NCBI GenBank assembly: GCA_950022295.1
Contig: OX465598.1
Coordinates: 5,270,001-5,334,000, forward strand
DNA length: 64,000 bases
Direction: 5' to 3'
From: Bromus sterilis
Taxonomy: Eukaryota > Streptophyta > Magnoliopsida > Poales > Poaceae
Shown: one piece after another, positions 45,291 to 57,504 of the stretch
Position numbering within the stretch: position 1 is the first letter of the stretch
Layout of the letters: each line of letters opens with the position of its first letter
Position numbers and translations under genes: made by a program
Notes under the pieces: model-generated
What the model was told of the DNA's origin: nothing
What the model saw: only the letters and a program-made list of their open reading frames with translations
The model's database searches: none

Positions 45291-46558
45291 TATAAAACGA
45301 AAAAAAAACCCTCATCTTTTGCTCACGAATTTGGCAGCCGTTTGCTTGCACCTAGCACTTTGATTGAATGGAGTCGAGGATCACCTTTTGTTCCACCTTG
45401 GTGGGATTCACCAAGACGATCGTCTCCTGCTCCACCTTCCTCCTCCCCGTCGGATCCTCCTCCTCTTACTCCACCTCCTTTTCGTCCTCCTCCTACTGGT
45501 GCGTGGACAAATCATCCCGCCCGGCCATCCTTTGGGCCTCCTCCTCCGCCTAGATCTCTGCGCGCCTTGCAGAGTGAGCATCTTGCACGAAATGATGCGA
45601 GAGCGGGCCATGCTTAGATCGAATTTGGGGACCGAATGAGTTTGAGCGTTGATGAGTTTCGACAGAGACGAGTTTGACTATAGAGCCTCGCCGCACGGTT
45701 TGTACAGTTGTGGGCAGGCGGACGGGCGGTCTGCCGACTTCAATGCGACCAGAGGATAGGCTTCTTGGCCACTGCGTTCATATTGAAGCGGTGCATTCAC
45801 TTCAAAGTCGTCCTATTGCACATGGAAAACGAAGCGTCGACGACATCATCGTCGCTTCGGAGCCGTCACATCGCGTCTCTTCGACATTGAACGTGCGCGG
45901 AGGCCGGAGCTCTGACTGGAGCCCTCCAGTAGCGTCTCCAGCATTGAGCACACACGGCCATCCCATCACGTCTCTCTGGCATTGAAGTGTGCATAGAGTA
46001 TGGTGCTCTGACAGAAGCCCTTCAATAGCATCTTTGTACCATTGAACGTCATGTCAATCGCTTCGCGCGTGGAGCGGATTTTTTGACGTGGAGGCATTTT
46101 GGGTGGGACCTGAGTATCGGGTGAGGATGTGTCGATGATTCGGACTCCCGCAACCCTCTCGATTTGCATCAGATTTTTGAGAAAATGAACATGCGAGCCG
46201 ACCCAAGAAAGAGTAGTTGGATGACAAAAGTGACCCGAATAGTTTAGTCCGAACAGGTGTGGGAGTTTAGTGATTGACGTTGGAGATGCTCTTAACCCCT
46301 AACGAAGCTTTTGACGTATTGAAATAAATCAATGAAGGAAAAAGTGTCTTACATGCATAAAATCAGTTCTTCTTCATACACATGAAAAATATAGAAGGAG
46401 AACATTCACGCAGGACGTAAGTTTCCGATTTGCGCTAAACGTGGGTTTTCACCCGATACACCGGCAACATATAAGTACAGTATTAGAAAAGAAAACAATC
46501 ACAAAACGAGTGAAAATTAAACATATGAAAAAACTCCAAAATTACATTACTTTAGTAG
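45291..46558. other. Unassigned transposon-like sequence
   Basis: GC-rich text with parallel open frames in three phases on the plus strand (45342-45640) and no start or splice logic. The right part ends GACGTTGGAGATGCTCTTA at about 46275, resembling the terminal AGAGCATCTCCAAC motif of grass DNA transposons. No gene is supported. Confidence 0.35.
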
Positions 46559-46634
46559 CTCTGTACCACAATATATGATGTTTTTACAGCTCAAATAAAC
46601 TGTAAAAACATTTTATATTATGATACGAAGGGAG
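46559..46634. mobile_element. Stowaway-like miniature element in the 3' flank of DUF1668 copy A
   Basis: ACCACAATATATGATGTTTTTACAG at the left half (split here as ACCACAATATATG and TTTTTACAG) pairs with CTGTAAAAACA and TATGATACGAAGGGAG at the right. TA follows. The left terminus is altered. It ends only 7 bp from the gene's stop codon, so it lies in the 3' UTR. Confidence 0.6.
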
Positions 46635-46641
46635 TAGCACT

Positions 46642-47748
46642 TTACATCCAAAATGCCACAGGATAATGAAGGACAGGAACTTTGTAGTATTGCACCTTAC
46701 GGGTGTTGCCGGTGGTGAGGTCTCCATTCATGTCATGGCTGAGAGAGAACGTGGTCAGACGGTAAAGACCACTGTCGGGTCGAGGAGGCTCCTCCTCGTT
46801 CTTCAGATCGGTGGAGACGCACTCCACGAGGCAGAACTTGCTCCGGCGACCCATGTAGACGAGGGTGGCGCTGAGATTCCTCCTGGCCGGGTCCTCGCTG
46901 ATGAGCTTCTCCTTGCCGAGCTTCGACGCAGGAGGTGTGCCGCCGGAGCCGGCGGGCAGGCAGCAGGAGAAGACCTTGCCGAGGGTGTCCGGCTGGTCGA
47001 CGGAGTCCTCGGAGAGCCCGACGAAGGCGTTGAGGCGAGGGTCGAAGTAACCACGGCCGGTGAAGGGCATGGCCCAGTTGCCAAGCTTCTTCCATGAGAG
47101 CTCCTCCGTGTCGAATGCGAAGGTGGTCGCAATGGCCTCCGAGTCCTTGGTGCTCACGAGGAAGGACCGTCCGTCGGGGTGCAAGGCGTAGGATCTGACG
47201 CTGTAGAGCTCGAATGGCTGGTCCAGGAGCCGGTGCCACGACCACTCCATGCCGCCGCCGGATCGATCCACGGTGAGCATCTCGAAGGAGCCCCAGCACA
47301 GGGTGAAGAGCTTATCGTCGCCGACGGGGAGATAGATGGGGTCCAGATGGTAGGCCAGGGAAGGGCCGAAGGTGATGGCCCGCGAGCGGACGTCCAGGAT
47401 GGGGATGCCGGCATCGGGGGAGCTGTACGGGTCGTCGCCGCGGCCAACAAGGCTCGGGATCTCCCTGGGATGCATCGACAGGATCATTGTGCCGAACGCC
47501 GGCGCGAAGCACTCCGGCGACCCACGCCTCGCCTCCACTCGGAGGAAAGAGGGAGGCAAGCGCCGCACGCCGGCTTGGCGCCGCCACGGGTTCACCTTGT
47601 AGATGCTGTATCCGCGCGACCAGTCGCCCAGGACGAGGTAAAGGTGTTGCCGCCGCCGACGCTTCCGCTCGTGGCCGCCCACGCGCCGCCGCCGCTTGAG
47701 AATCCTTGTTCCTCTCCTCCCCAAATAGTAGTACAGTAAAGAAGAAAT
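46642..47748 (-). pseudogene. DUF1668 family gene, copy A, start codon lost
   Basis: Single-exon frame without stops, from HLYLVLGDWSRGYSIYKV through FGTMILSMHP, ILDVRSRAITFGPS, the YALHPDGRSFLVST block, FAFDTEELSWKKLGNWAMPFTGRGYFD, LVYMGRRSKFCLVECVS and the end PVAFWM. This is the order of the DUF1668 family (PF07893), which has no known function and is expanded in grasses. Copies B and C start with MYSS or MSSL; here the matching codon is ATT (47746-47748) in AAGATTTCTTC. The open frame extends upstream to 47805 but contains no ATG; the first in-frame ATG is at 47487 and would remove about 85 residues. Coding sequence is otherwise intact, so the loss is recent, or a non-AUG start is used. 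Confidence 0.75.
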
Positions 47749-47858
47749 CTTGCGCTCGACGTCGCCTGCTTGTGCTCTATCTAGTCGAAGATGGCGCAGC
47801 GGCAAAACGGCGGTGGCGGCGGCGCTAGAGGCTGCGTGGCCAAGCGATTGCTGCTGGG

Positions 47859-47863
47859 TTATA
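47859..47863 (-). promoter_or_regulatory. Possible TATA box of DUF1668 copy A
   Basis: TATAA within CCTTTTTATAACC on the minus strand, about 110 bp upstream of the aligned start, in the same place as the TATATAA of copy B. Confidence 0.5.
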
Positions 47864-47869
47864 AAAAGG

Positions 47870-49132
47870 CAGGAAAGTTACGTGGAGGACAAACAAGGAG
47901 GAACATATATATGTGCTCGAACTCATGAGCCTCGCCCTTCCCCGGCCTTATACTATATTGTTGTTCATTTATTGGGTGCATATCATTTTTTAAGTTGATC
48001 TAAGAAGATCCCATTTTTTATTGTTTTCTTTTTTATAAATCTTGTTGTTTTCATTCATCTTTATCATTGTTTTAAATTTTTAATGCACACTAAAAGACAA
48101 CTGATAAAGCTGAAGTTAATGTAGATTAAAGCACCGACAAATATGATTTTCAAAGAAAATGAGTGTGCTGATTGGATAGTTTGTAGTCTATGAAATTGTT
48201 TCCACCATTCGTCATCTACCTTGATGGAAGAGATATTTGAGTGAGGCATTTAAATCGGAAGGATGGAGTACTAATTGAATATCTTATTAACTGTATCGAG
48301 TATAGTAGTAAATATTCATGTAATTTTGATGGCCTCATAGCCGGTCGCTAGGAGACGAAGGAACCCCTAGATGTCATCATAAGAAAATCTTGGTCCCCTC
48401 GCCTCCATATGCCATCAGGAGGTGGGGACTTGGAATTTCAAGAATTTTAGGGACTTTGTCAATGTTCAACAGTCGTTGTGGTCTTTCTACGAATAAATTA
48501 CGCTAGTTCTTTGAAGGTGCCATCAAGACAGAGAATTCTATGTCCTCCTAGAGCCGATTATTTTAAACTAATGAGTTTATTTTTTTTTTGCATGTTACTT
48601 TTTGTTGGTTTGATTTTTTTTCTTTGTGGGGTCGGAATATTTCCAAGCCATTACGGTGAAGTTCTTGTGGATCGATGGCCTAAATTTCTAGGGGAACATA
48701 CCAGGCCAAAGTGCGTTCATCGCTCACCGCTACCCATATGTATGGATGACCGACTCAAGGAGCTTTCAGAAACCTTTATTGATAATCATGTTTATGCATG
48801 TAAATGAATAGGAGTAGCACTACTTCAGTTCAATTGCACTCTATTTACTAAAGTCGGTATTTTGTCTTCCACAAATTAGTACCACAAAGAAGATGTCTCC
48901 AAGAGGTTTGTTGCAATTTTTAATTGTAAGAGTTACTTTGTAATTTTTTGAATCTTGGGTCCAAAGAAATGTACCCTTAGTGGTTTTGATTATGGATAAA
49001 GTTACAAATATTTCTGAAGAAAAATATTTTAATTTTTAATAGAAAACTATAAAATAGTCGAGGATACACCAATGGTTGTGAGCTAGGGAGAGCGTGATCA
49101 TAATAAGACTTCACCTGCTCGTTAATATATTA
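47870..49132. other. Intergenic between DUF1668 copies A and B
   Basis: AT-rich with no gene. A frame of 109 codons at 48478-48807 includes a hydrophobic stretch but has no family resemblance. Confidence 0.4.
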
Positions 49133-49189
49133 CTCCCTCCGTTCTGAAATAAGTGTCTCAACTTGACACTTATTTCAGAACAAAGGGAG
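49133..49189. mobile_element. Very short Stowaway-type hairpin (57 bp)
   Basis: CTCCCTCCGTTCTGAAATAA and its inverted TTATTTCAGAACAAAGGGAG, joined through AGTGTC ... GACACT, with TA on both sides. It is little more than two ends. Confidence 0.8.
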
Positions 49190-49301
49190 TATGTTTTAGT
49201 ATTCTTTTGGTATTCATTTATCTATAGAAACACAATACAAAGTAATGACGAGGTTTTTATTTCCCTACCCCCTTCATTTCACAATATAAGATGCATCAAT
49301 G

Positions 49302-49490
49302 CAGTGGCAGAGCATGACTGTAAATATAGGAGGGGCCAATTGCTAAGCCCAAAGACATGCCAATTAAGAAACTTGTCTTCAATAGACCATGATTTAGTGA
49401 TTTTAACTAATTTTAGTGGATAAAAAAATACATTGCTGAGTGGGAAGACCAGGCCATGGCCTAGTATGGTCTCTAAGAGGCTCCACCCCT
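49302..49490. mobile_element. hAT-type miniature element (189 bp)
   Basis: Left end CAGTGGCAGAGC and inverted right end CAGGGGTGGAGCC. Flanks CATCAATG (49294-49301) and AATCAATG (49491-49498) differ in one base of eight, fitting an aged hAT target duplication. It is inserted within a sequence that itself begins like a Stowaway (CCCTTCATTTCACAATATAA). Confidence 0.75.
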
Positions 49491-49629
49491 GAATCAATGC
49501 ATTTGAAAGTTAAACATATGTATGTATGACTAAGTTATACCCATAAGTATCAATATCAAAAATACAAATAATAAAGTATGGAAACTATTTTTTACAATAG
49601 ATATACTGATATAAATTTGTTATTATATA

Positions 49630-49663
49630 CTCCCTCCATTCATGTATTTGTGAACGGAAGGAG
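49630..49663. mobile_element. 34-bp Stowaway end pair
   Basis: CTCCCTCCATTCA ... TGAACGGAAGGAG with TA on both sides; almost no interior is left. Confidence 0.6.
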
Positions 49664-49967
49664 TATATATTATTATTATTATTATTTTTAAATTTTGATC
49701 AACCATGCCTAATAATTTGACAACAAAACCTATTCAGAGAGGAGGAAGGAAACACATGTAATGGGGGATCAGATCAGATGTAAAACCGGATTGAAGACTT
49801 GAAACAGCACCCCCAAATACCTGAGTGTTTGCAACTTACTAAGCTCGGTATCGAACTAAATCAATGAAAGCAGAAAAAAAAAATCATACACATGAAAACA
49901 TAGAAGGAGATAAATTCAGTTAATCCACAATTGAGCATGCAAATTTTAGGATAATTTTGCTAGCGAT

Positions 49968-51086
49968 TTACATCCAAAATGCCACTGGATCACCGAGGAA
50001 TGACTTGGTGGTTTCTCCTGGAACTTTGTAGTATTGCACCCGGCGGCTCTGGCCGGTCGTCAGGTCTCCGTTCATGTCATGGCTGAGAGAGAAAGTTGTC
50101 AAACGATAAAGAAAGCAGCCCACACCTCCTTCCTCCTCGAGCTCCTGATCGGTGGACACGCACTCTACGAGGCAGAACTTGCTCCGGCGTCCCATGTAGA
50201 CGAGGGTGGCGCCGACATGCCGCTCGGCCGGCACCTCGCTCAACAGCTTCTCCTTGCCGAGCTTCGACAAAGGAGGGGTGTCGTCGGAGTCGCCGGAGCT
50301 GGGCACGTAGCAGGAGTAGAGTCGGCCGTCTCCGGAGAGCCCGACGAAGGCGCCGAGGAGAGGGTCGAAGTGCCCACGGCCGGCGAAGGGCAGCGCCCAG
50401 TTGCCGAGCTGCTTCCATGAGCTCTTCTCCGTGTCATAGGCGAAGATGGCGGCAATGGCTCCCTTCTTGGTGCTCACCAAGAAGGACCGTCCGTCGGGGT
50501 GCACGGCGTAGGAGGTGGAGCTGAGTTTGCAGAGCTTGAATGGCGGCTCCGGGAGCACTCCCCACGACCACTCCATCTCGCCGTGAATGCCGCCGCACCG
50601 ATCCACGGAGAGCTCCTGGAAAGTGCCTACGCCCAGAGTGAACAGCTTATCGGCGCCGACGGCGAGATAGATGGGATGGGTAGGGTTTTCCGGCCCGGGG
50701 CCGAAGGTGATGCCCCGGGAGCGGACGTCCAGCGCGGGGACGAAGGGCCTGGTTGCCTGGTAGTGTGTGTAGTAGTCATGGAGATCAAGCTGGGTTTCCA
50801 GGGGATACATGGACAAGATCATGGTGCCGAAGGCCGACGCGAAGCACTCCGGCGACCCTCGCAGCGCCTCCAGCCGGACGAAAGGCCGAGGAAAGCGCCG
50901 CACGGCGGCTTTGCGGCGATCGCGCGACGGGATCACCTTGCGGACGCTGTATCCGTGCGCCCAGTCGTCGAAGACGAGGTAGAGGTGATGCCGCCGACGC
51001 TTTCGCTCGCCACCGCCGCCCGCGCGCCGCCGCTTTGGAATCCTTCTTCTTCTCCTCGCAAGATAATAGAACAATGAAGAATACAT
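49968..51086 (-). CDS. DUF1668 family protein, copy B
   Basis: Single exon, 372 residues, intact. It begins MYSSLFYYLARRRRRIP with a strongly basic stretch, then HHLYLVFDDWAHGYSVRKV, FGTMILSMYP, LDVRSRGITFGPG, AVHPDGRSFLVSTK, the FAYDTEKSSWKQLGNWALPFAGRGHFDPLLGAFVGLS block (a 37-residue conserved core), LVYMGRRSKFCLVECVS and the end DPVAFWM. The family (PF07893) is found in grasses and its role is unknown; repeated aromatic and glycine-rich strands suggest a beta-propeller-like fold, which is inference. I start at 51086 rather than the upstream ATG at 51209, because the latter overlaps the TATA box TATATAA and the family starts at MYSS. Confidence 0.88.
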   Translation of the reverse strand: MYSSLFYYLARRRRRIPKRRRAGGGGERKRRRHHLYLVFDDWAHGYSVRKVIPSRDRRKAAVRRFPRPFVRLEALRGSPECFASAFGTMILSMYPLETQLDLHDYYTHYQATRPFVPALDVRSRGITFGPGPENPTHPIYLAVGADKLFTLGVGTFQELSVDRCGGIHGEMEWSWGVLPEPPFKLCKLSSTSYAVHPDGRSFLVSTKKGAIAAIFAYDTEKSSWKQLGNWALPFAGRGHFDPLLGAFVGLSGDGRLYSCYVPSSGDSDDTPPLSKLGKEKLLSEVPAERHVGATLVYMGRRSKFCLVECVSTDQELEEEGGVGCFLYRLTTFSLSHDMNGDLTTGQSRRVQYYKVPGETTKSFLGDPVAFWM

Positions 51087-51199
51087 CCTTGCCTTGATCG
51101 TCGACGATGGCGCGGCGGCAAGCAAAACAGCGATCGATTGTGTTGGGAGCCGCCGGCGGCGGCGACGACGACGGTAGAGACGCCAAGGGAATGCTGGGG

Positions 51200-51206
51200 T
51201 TATATA
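51200..51206 (-). promoter_or_regulatory. TATA box of DUF1668 copy B
   Basis: TATATAA on the minus strand, 114 bp upstream of the start codon at 51086. Confidence 0.65.
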
Positions 51207-51209
51207 CAT

Positions 51210-54200
51210 CCTGGGCTGGGACTCATGGACCTAGGCCTTCCCTTGGGCTGTTTTTTAGGGGTGAATGAATAGTAGTAGTCCTATTCCTCCTATGGATTTT
51301 AAATACTGAACCTTTTCTCCTAAAAAACCCTGATCTCCAACGTGTTCATCGGCTTTGGAGGAAGGGGCGCGCTACACGTCAGCTACCCTCATAGGCGAGG
51401 GCACCTGCGGACTGGAATTCATCTGGTTCGTTCGTTGACGTTTGGTTCGTACGTTCTGCCTCGCTGGTAAGTAATCCACCCGTTGCTTCTCATTAATCCT
51501 CGCTGCACATTGCGCCGTGGTTGTTTGGCCATGACTGTTGGGCCATCGTTGTGCGTGGGCCCTGCGTCTCAGCGTCTGCGTGCGTTCTTTGCCATGTCGA
51601 GGCCTTGTGCGGCTGGGAAGGCATTGGCCTGAATAGTGCGGGTGTGCAGCGAGAGAGGGCAGTGAGAGAAAAGGGGTCCACCCATCCTCTCTTCGGAGAA
51701 AATATCTCCTATCTTTCCCTCCTCCCTTCTCATCCGGCTCCTCTTCTCCATGCCGCCGCCCCCTCTCCTGCCACCGCCGCCTCCTCCTCTCCTTTCCTCG
51801 ATGTCGACAGGGCCTCGCCCTCACTGGCTGCGGTAATGGCGGCGCGGCGGAGCTCGTGGTCGGCCAGAGTCCTCTCCCGTGTCAGTCCTGACGGGGCCGG
51901 CGAGCTGCAGCCAAAGGGTGATGGCGGCTAGGAGACAGAAGAGGAAGGAGGCGAGGTACAAAGAGAGAGGAAAGAGGAGACTAAAGCTCCCCCCCCAATC
52001 CCCCTCACAATGGCCGCCCCGAGCTCCTCTTTCCCTCCACTCCCTCGATTGCCAGACAGATGACGATGGCTTAGGGCGACGGCGGCGATGTAGAGGGAGG
52101 TGCAGCAGCAGATGGGAGAGGCTCTCTGGCCAGCGTCGGCCTTCGCCGGTGGGGTCGGGCGCGATCCGATCCGCTTCTGAATCGGGATCTCAGCCATTTA
52201 TCTTGGTGTGCTCCTTTCCATGGACACCATCGCCACGGACAGATCGACGGTTCAAACCGTAGGTGAAATATCTTCCTCTCTTTATTGCTCATTTGTGTGA
52301 TAAGCATATCCTTGATTTGATTTTCTTCATGATGTGATTATTTCTGCTTTTTTCTTTCTCTATGCAACCATTTCCCTGACTAAGAAAGGAACCATTCTTC
52401 TACGTTTGCAAGCAGGCGCTTATTTAGGATGTTGAAGCCATCCAAATAGACACATTTTCCTAAGAGCTACTGATTCTCGCCCTGATTTGGTATGATCTCT
52501 TATTTTTCTCTTAATTTTTTTGTCATTTTGGGAAGTTGAAAGTTGCATTTATGCATGATGGACCCTGAAAAAATCATATAGGATGTGACAACATGGATAG
52601 TGATAATATCCCTAATATTCTTGATTTGGTATGTTTTCTTATTTTTGTTTTGAACTTGTGTGCTTTTTAGATGCTGAACATTGCATTTCTGCATAAGCTC
52701 ATCCATGGAGATGGGTGGTCCAAGTGCGACTGAGCTGGGAGATGGCATGGACTGGCTCGCCACTGTATGCCCCCAATGGCTCAGCCCGACCATCCATTGC
52801 CTTCTTGTCCGTCAGCAGTGTGGTCGAGGCACTGAGGCCTAACGTGCATGGGCGTGCTCTCCGCCCCTTTCGGCCGCTTTCCATCCGCACGTAGAAGCTC
52901 ACCTTCCACTTCCGTGTCACGCCCTTGGAGGTATGATGCTGTTGTTTGTTGAAGCTTTAGTCTACCTATGACACTGTTGTTTTAACATGCTGACTGAATG
53001 TATCCTACTATGTATTCAGTTGCCACATATCGTGATCATTGGGGTGCATACATTAGAGTTTAGGGTTGTTAAAGAATTGCAAATTCAGTAATATTAGTTG
53101 TTCTCCCTCTCGATAGTAATATTGCGGTACTAGGCAGTGTAGAGCGCTAGGCTTTTATTTGTTGCCGGCCTCCATATTTTTTCCTAATTGACTATCCAAA
53201 TTTCTGATGAAAAACGGCAATCGAAATGTAATAAACTCCAGACATCTAACATTTTTTACTGAAAAACATGATTGTTTCTGTTTTTTTATGTAATGTGGCA
53301 GATGAATGATAACTCAGAACTATCGCATGAATTCACAAGAAAAGCTTATCATAGGGGAAAAATCAGTAAATGATCACACATATGTGGAACAATAAAAGTT
53401 CATCCTATATGATTTTTGCTCTGGAGAAGCTCTGAACCTTTCTTTAAAAGAATGTCCTGGTAAACTGGCTTTGGTCCAAAAGTGAAGATTCATATACGAA
53501 TGCTTTGTCCAATTGCACACAAAAAATCCAAGGGAGAGATCTTGACGTAATGACTGTTGACAAAAAAAATACATGTTGCTCACGTACTGTTATGTTTTCC
53601 GAATTAGTGTCCAGCCAAAAGTGCTACTTTTTCCAGGTTTGTTAAGTCTTCTTGTACGAGAAACATCACAAATCTGAATAGAACGTTTTGCTACCTACCG
53701 TGGCAGAGGAGGATTCTGGTGGCATGGAGAGCAGGCCACGTTGACAAGAGGGTACGATGATCACGGGGGAGATACGGGCTAGGGCCTCGCTCAGTTACAC
53801 AGCTGCCTCCTCGCGGTGGCTAACTGGTCGGTGCGCCGCACCACCGCATCATCGTTCCTCTTGCGTCGTCAGCCATGCTGCGCCACCACATCCCACCGGC
53901 GCGAGGGAGCCGCTGTTTTCAGCTGATAGCCGAGTCTCCTTGCCGGCGACCTCACCGTCGCCAGCCCATTTGCAGGTATGGTAACTCCTCTTCTTCTCTA
54001 GCTCTAAGTACAAAACAGAGCAGGTAAAGGTCGTTGTCTCTAATGTAATTGTGAGATAATTTAGTTACTTTAATTTCATTGGTCTGCACTCTCAAAAATC
54101 ATAGAAACCATTCAGAAAAACTTAGGATGCTATTAGGAATTGGTCATACAAGGCTATATGTTCCAAGACCGGCAAGGATTGCCACAGAGTGGGGAGAAAT

Positions 54201-57200
54201 TCTACCAACACTTTTTGGGTATTTGGGATTTAGGCTCGAGTGTTTAACCCTGGGTGAAGTGTGTTTTAACCGTACTCAAAGATATCAAATGGCCTATCCC
54301 TAAATCCTGATGATGATTTGTGACAAGTTATCCAAGTTTTTAATGTGATTTGCAAATCACCCAGAACTACAAAAGAGGATAGGGAGGGTGGCGGCACACA
54401 GGAGAGGAGAGTAAGAGGAAGAGCGCGAGGCGTACTTACCTTTGTTTGATGGACAACTCTGTGATGTTCTTATGTGTTCTGATTTTTCCACTTTTCAAAG
54501 GTTAACTTGCTATTCTTGGAGTCTCCTGTTGGGGCTGGCTTCTCCGGCGCCAACATATCAGCTGACCTCACCTAATCGGTCAGTTCCGCTATTGTATTTG
54601 CACTTGTTCTGCAGTTAACCTGGTACATGTGTTCTTTATTGGCGGTGAGGAAGGGGAAGAACGCAAGACATACTTACCTTTGTTTGATGGATAACTCTGT
54701 GATGTTCTTATGCGCTTTGATTTTGTCATTTTTCAGAGGCTAACTTGCTACTCTTGGAGTCTCCTGATGGGGTTGGCTTTTCCTACACCAACATATCAGC
54801 TGAGCTCACCTAATCGGGTTAGTTCCGCTATTGTATTTGCAACTGTTCCGCGGTTAACCTGGTACATGTGTTCTTTATTGGCGGTATGATATAAGCCATG
54901 CCTTTTGAACAGTTCAGCAAACCATTGTCTTATTTCTGTTGATTAGTTGGTGACTTCAACTTTAGTTAGTCCCCATTGAAACTATCTTATTTCTGCTCTA
55001 CCAAAAGAATGGGTATGAAGGCATAATGGTAATACTGTAGCTTTTATATTTATACCTTCAAGCCTAGAGAACAATATAGAATTATAGAGTAACTGGTCAA
55101 TATCATTTTATTGCCGATCAGGACAGTTATGATTTTCCTGATATGAATTGAGGTAAGGAGCCCCTTGGAGGTTTCTGGCAGCAACGGCCCGAAAGAGAGA
55201 ATGAAGGAGAAGGGGGTGGCGCTGGCGGGAGAGAGAGAAGGAAGGAGAGGAGGGTGATGTCGGGCGCGACCTGGCGGTCCTTGGTGACAAGGTGCCTGGG
55301 CTCGGGCAGCAGCCAGGACAGAGCACCAGCAGCACTCCCGTGTCCTGGTGGAGTGGAGTGGCCAGCGTCGTTGCTCAGTGCTTCTCCGCTTGACGTCGAC
55401 GGCGAGGTAGGTGTGAACAACGGCAGTGCGAGGCCGTCAGATCCGTCTCCGGGCTAGCTGCAACCTTTCCCCATTATTTCTCATATTTTCTTTGCAAAAT
55501 TTTACACACAAGCAATAGATTGGTCTGATATGTTGTACGATGAAGAACATGAATTAGGACAATTGTCTGTTTTTTATGTCAAGTGTACTGTTACATTAGA
55601 GATACAATTCTTAATTTTTGCGTGTGCAGGTTTACAATTGCATTAGAGATCTTGTATCCACCAGTACATGCCATTTCAGGATTTTTTTTATTATGCATTG
55701 CCAGCAATTTGTCAAGGACTGGTTATTTCCTATATGTTACATTAGGACATTCAAGCGTAAAGGGTGCTTATAGTGTAATAGATATATTCATAGGAGAGAT
55801 GATTAAAGACGGATCTGTGGTACTCTATGAAAGATCAAATATTTCATTCCTACCTTTTGTTCTGATGCCGATGCTCTGCTTATGTGGTTGCAGATCGACT
55901 TGCAATACGTTGAGTGGATCACTGTGTCAAGGAATAAGCAATTAGAGAAGAGTAACTTATACCAAAAGTAAGGTGCATTTTTTTTGTCCATCTTGGTTGG
56001 ATTTAAAATAAGATTTAGCTACAGATAATCGTTAGTCAGTTACTCGTAATATAATTTCTTTGCCAAGCGTGTGGTTAGAGTTAACGTGCTGCAGATTAAT
56101 TATATCCTCTATGCTTATTCTCCAAATTTCAAATGAAAAATTCATTTCAGTTGGTGCTCCATTAACCCAATGTCGCTAAGAAAATGTTATTCTATTCAGT
56201 TGTTGGTGCTCCATTAACCAAATATTACCTACATAATATTGTTCAGGTTTCAGTTTCAGAGAAAATTGCATGCTTCCCTTTTTACCTTACCAAGTTGTTG
56301 CTAAATGTGTTGATCTACCCCTGTAGAATTAGTACTGTTTTTAGCCTTGTGTAATTAGTCAGGTACTTCAGTTTTTGGATGATTACTAATTTGCATGAAG
56401 GTTCAAACAATGTCTTTTATAGCCTTCCGATCCACTTTCTAAACTGAAAATTTATTGGGTTATTTTTTTCTCTTACTGCTTCCCCTTCTGAGTCTATGCG
56501 GATTGTTTTTTTCCTCCTCCCTGTTATATTACTAATGGGCACTTCTTTTCCATCATATTCATTGAGAGTTAGTGCCATAAGTGAAAAAGAAGTTAGCTTA
56601 GTGTATTTTCAGTTTTTTAACGTGTATTTTTTTGTTTCAGTTATGATATAATAAACAAATGTGTTTTCTGACATGCCTAAAAAGAATTCAAATTTGTTGC
56701 TCCAGCCTGTTCTTGTTCCTTTGGCCAGCAGGCTATACTCTGTCGGCTCATAAGCTTCATTGCTGGGTATAGAATCAGTAGCTAACTAAATCCAGATAAT
56801 AGAGAGTCGTATGTGTTGTTTCTTCTGTGCACTCTTTTGCATGTATTTTGAGAGGAAATATCTTTAGAAAACAGAGAGGTAAAAAACTTGCTGGTTCTCT
56901 TATGAAATTAAGATATTGCTTGGAACTTGCGAGTCACAAAAGGAAGATCAATTAGCGATGTAGTTCAACATGCAGATTAAGTTCACACTGATCAAAACTC
57001 TGAAGTTGTAATTTACCTTCTGCTAAAGTTTTGATTTTGCTATTCACAATTAAAGCTGGTATGTTCTGAACTTAATTTCATTGGTGTTTGAAACTAACTA
57101 AGATGTTATATATGCATGCTACTAAAGTTCAAGCATTGATGTTGTTTTGAGTGTCTTTTGGTCTTGATAGTACCTTTACTGAACTTATAACATGTTTTTT

Positions 57201-57297
57201 GGTATTTTATTTGTTGTTGATCATATTTAGCGAGACCAACATGAGACTTCTTACATGCAGCTAATATTGCCAATCAAAGACCTGTCTGCTTGCACAT
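51210..57297. other. Body of a probable Helitron-like region with gene-like fragments
   Basis: The part 51640-52260 is GC-rich and reads like a first exon with leader (open frames in several phases), followed by AT-rich intron-like text with pyrimidine tracts and further GC-rich islands at 53750-53990 and 55130-55460. No continuous protein can be assembled. The pattern fits captured gene pieces in a Helitron whose 3' end is at 57839, but the 5' end is not located. Confidence 0.4.
54415..54892. repeat. 238-bp tandem duplication
   Basis: Two adjacent copies share TACTTACCTTTGTTTGATGG, AACTCTGTGATGTTCTTATG, CTTGGAGTCTCCTG, CAACATATCAGCTGA and TTAACCTGGTACATGTGTTC at a spacing of 238 bp with moderate divergence. 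Confidence 0.9.
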
Positions 57298-57504
57298 ATG
57301 CATCAGAAAAGCAATGTGCTACCGATCACAAGCGGAGATGGAAGTGTCCATGTATCAGCTCGGCTAATCAAAGGAGTTGACAACAGAGCTACAATGACAG
57401 CAGGCTGGAAGACTTTCCTCATCCATGCGGAACTGACAAAGGGAAGCATCTACGCCTTCAAGTCCACAACAAGTTGTCTCTGTCTTACAGTCTATACCCT
57501 TTGA
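57298..57504 (+). pseudogene. B3-like domain fragment
   Basis: A frame of 68 codons ends in GSVHVSARLIKGVDNRATMTA, GWKTFLIHAELTKGSIYAF and CLCLTVYTL (given in pieces). The GWxxF ... L..G....F pattern is that of the second half of plant B3 DNA-binding domains. The first half is missing here, and the frame starts without a promoter. It lies 335 bp before the Helitron end, so it is probably a captured exon. Confidence 0.45.

Noticed and set aside
45342..45639. Three parallel plus-strand frames
   Set aside because: Simple CCTCCT-rich composition keeps all phases open; no gene features.
47179..47739. Plus-strand frame of 186 codons, and a similar one at 50499-51077
   Set aside because: Both are antisense to the DUF1668 genes and arise from their GC-rich third positions.
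48478..48807. Plus-strand 109-codon frame with a hydrophobic segment
   Set aside because: No promoter, family or splice evidence; low-complexity T-rich text explains the hydrophobic run.
51086..51209. Upstream ATG at 51209 as the start of DUF1668 copy B
   Set aside because: It overlaps the TATA box and the extra 41 residues are absent from the family.
51372..52262. Several 90-150-codon frames on both strands
   Set aside because: GC-rich stretch open in many phases; no start, splice or family evidence for any one.
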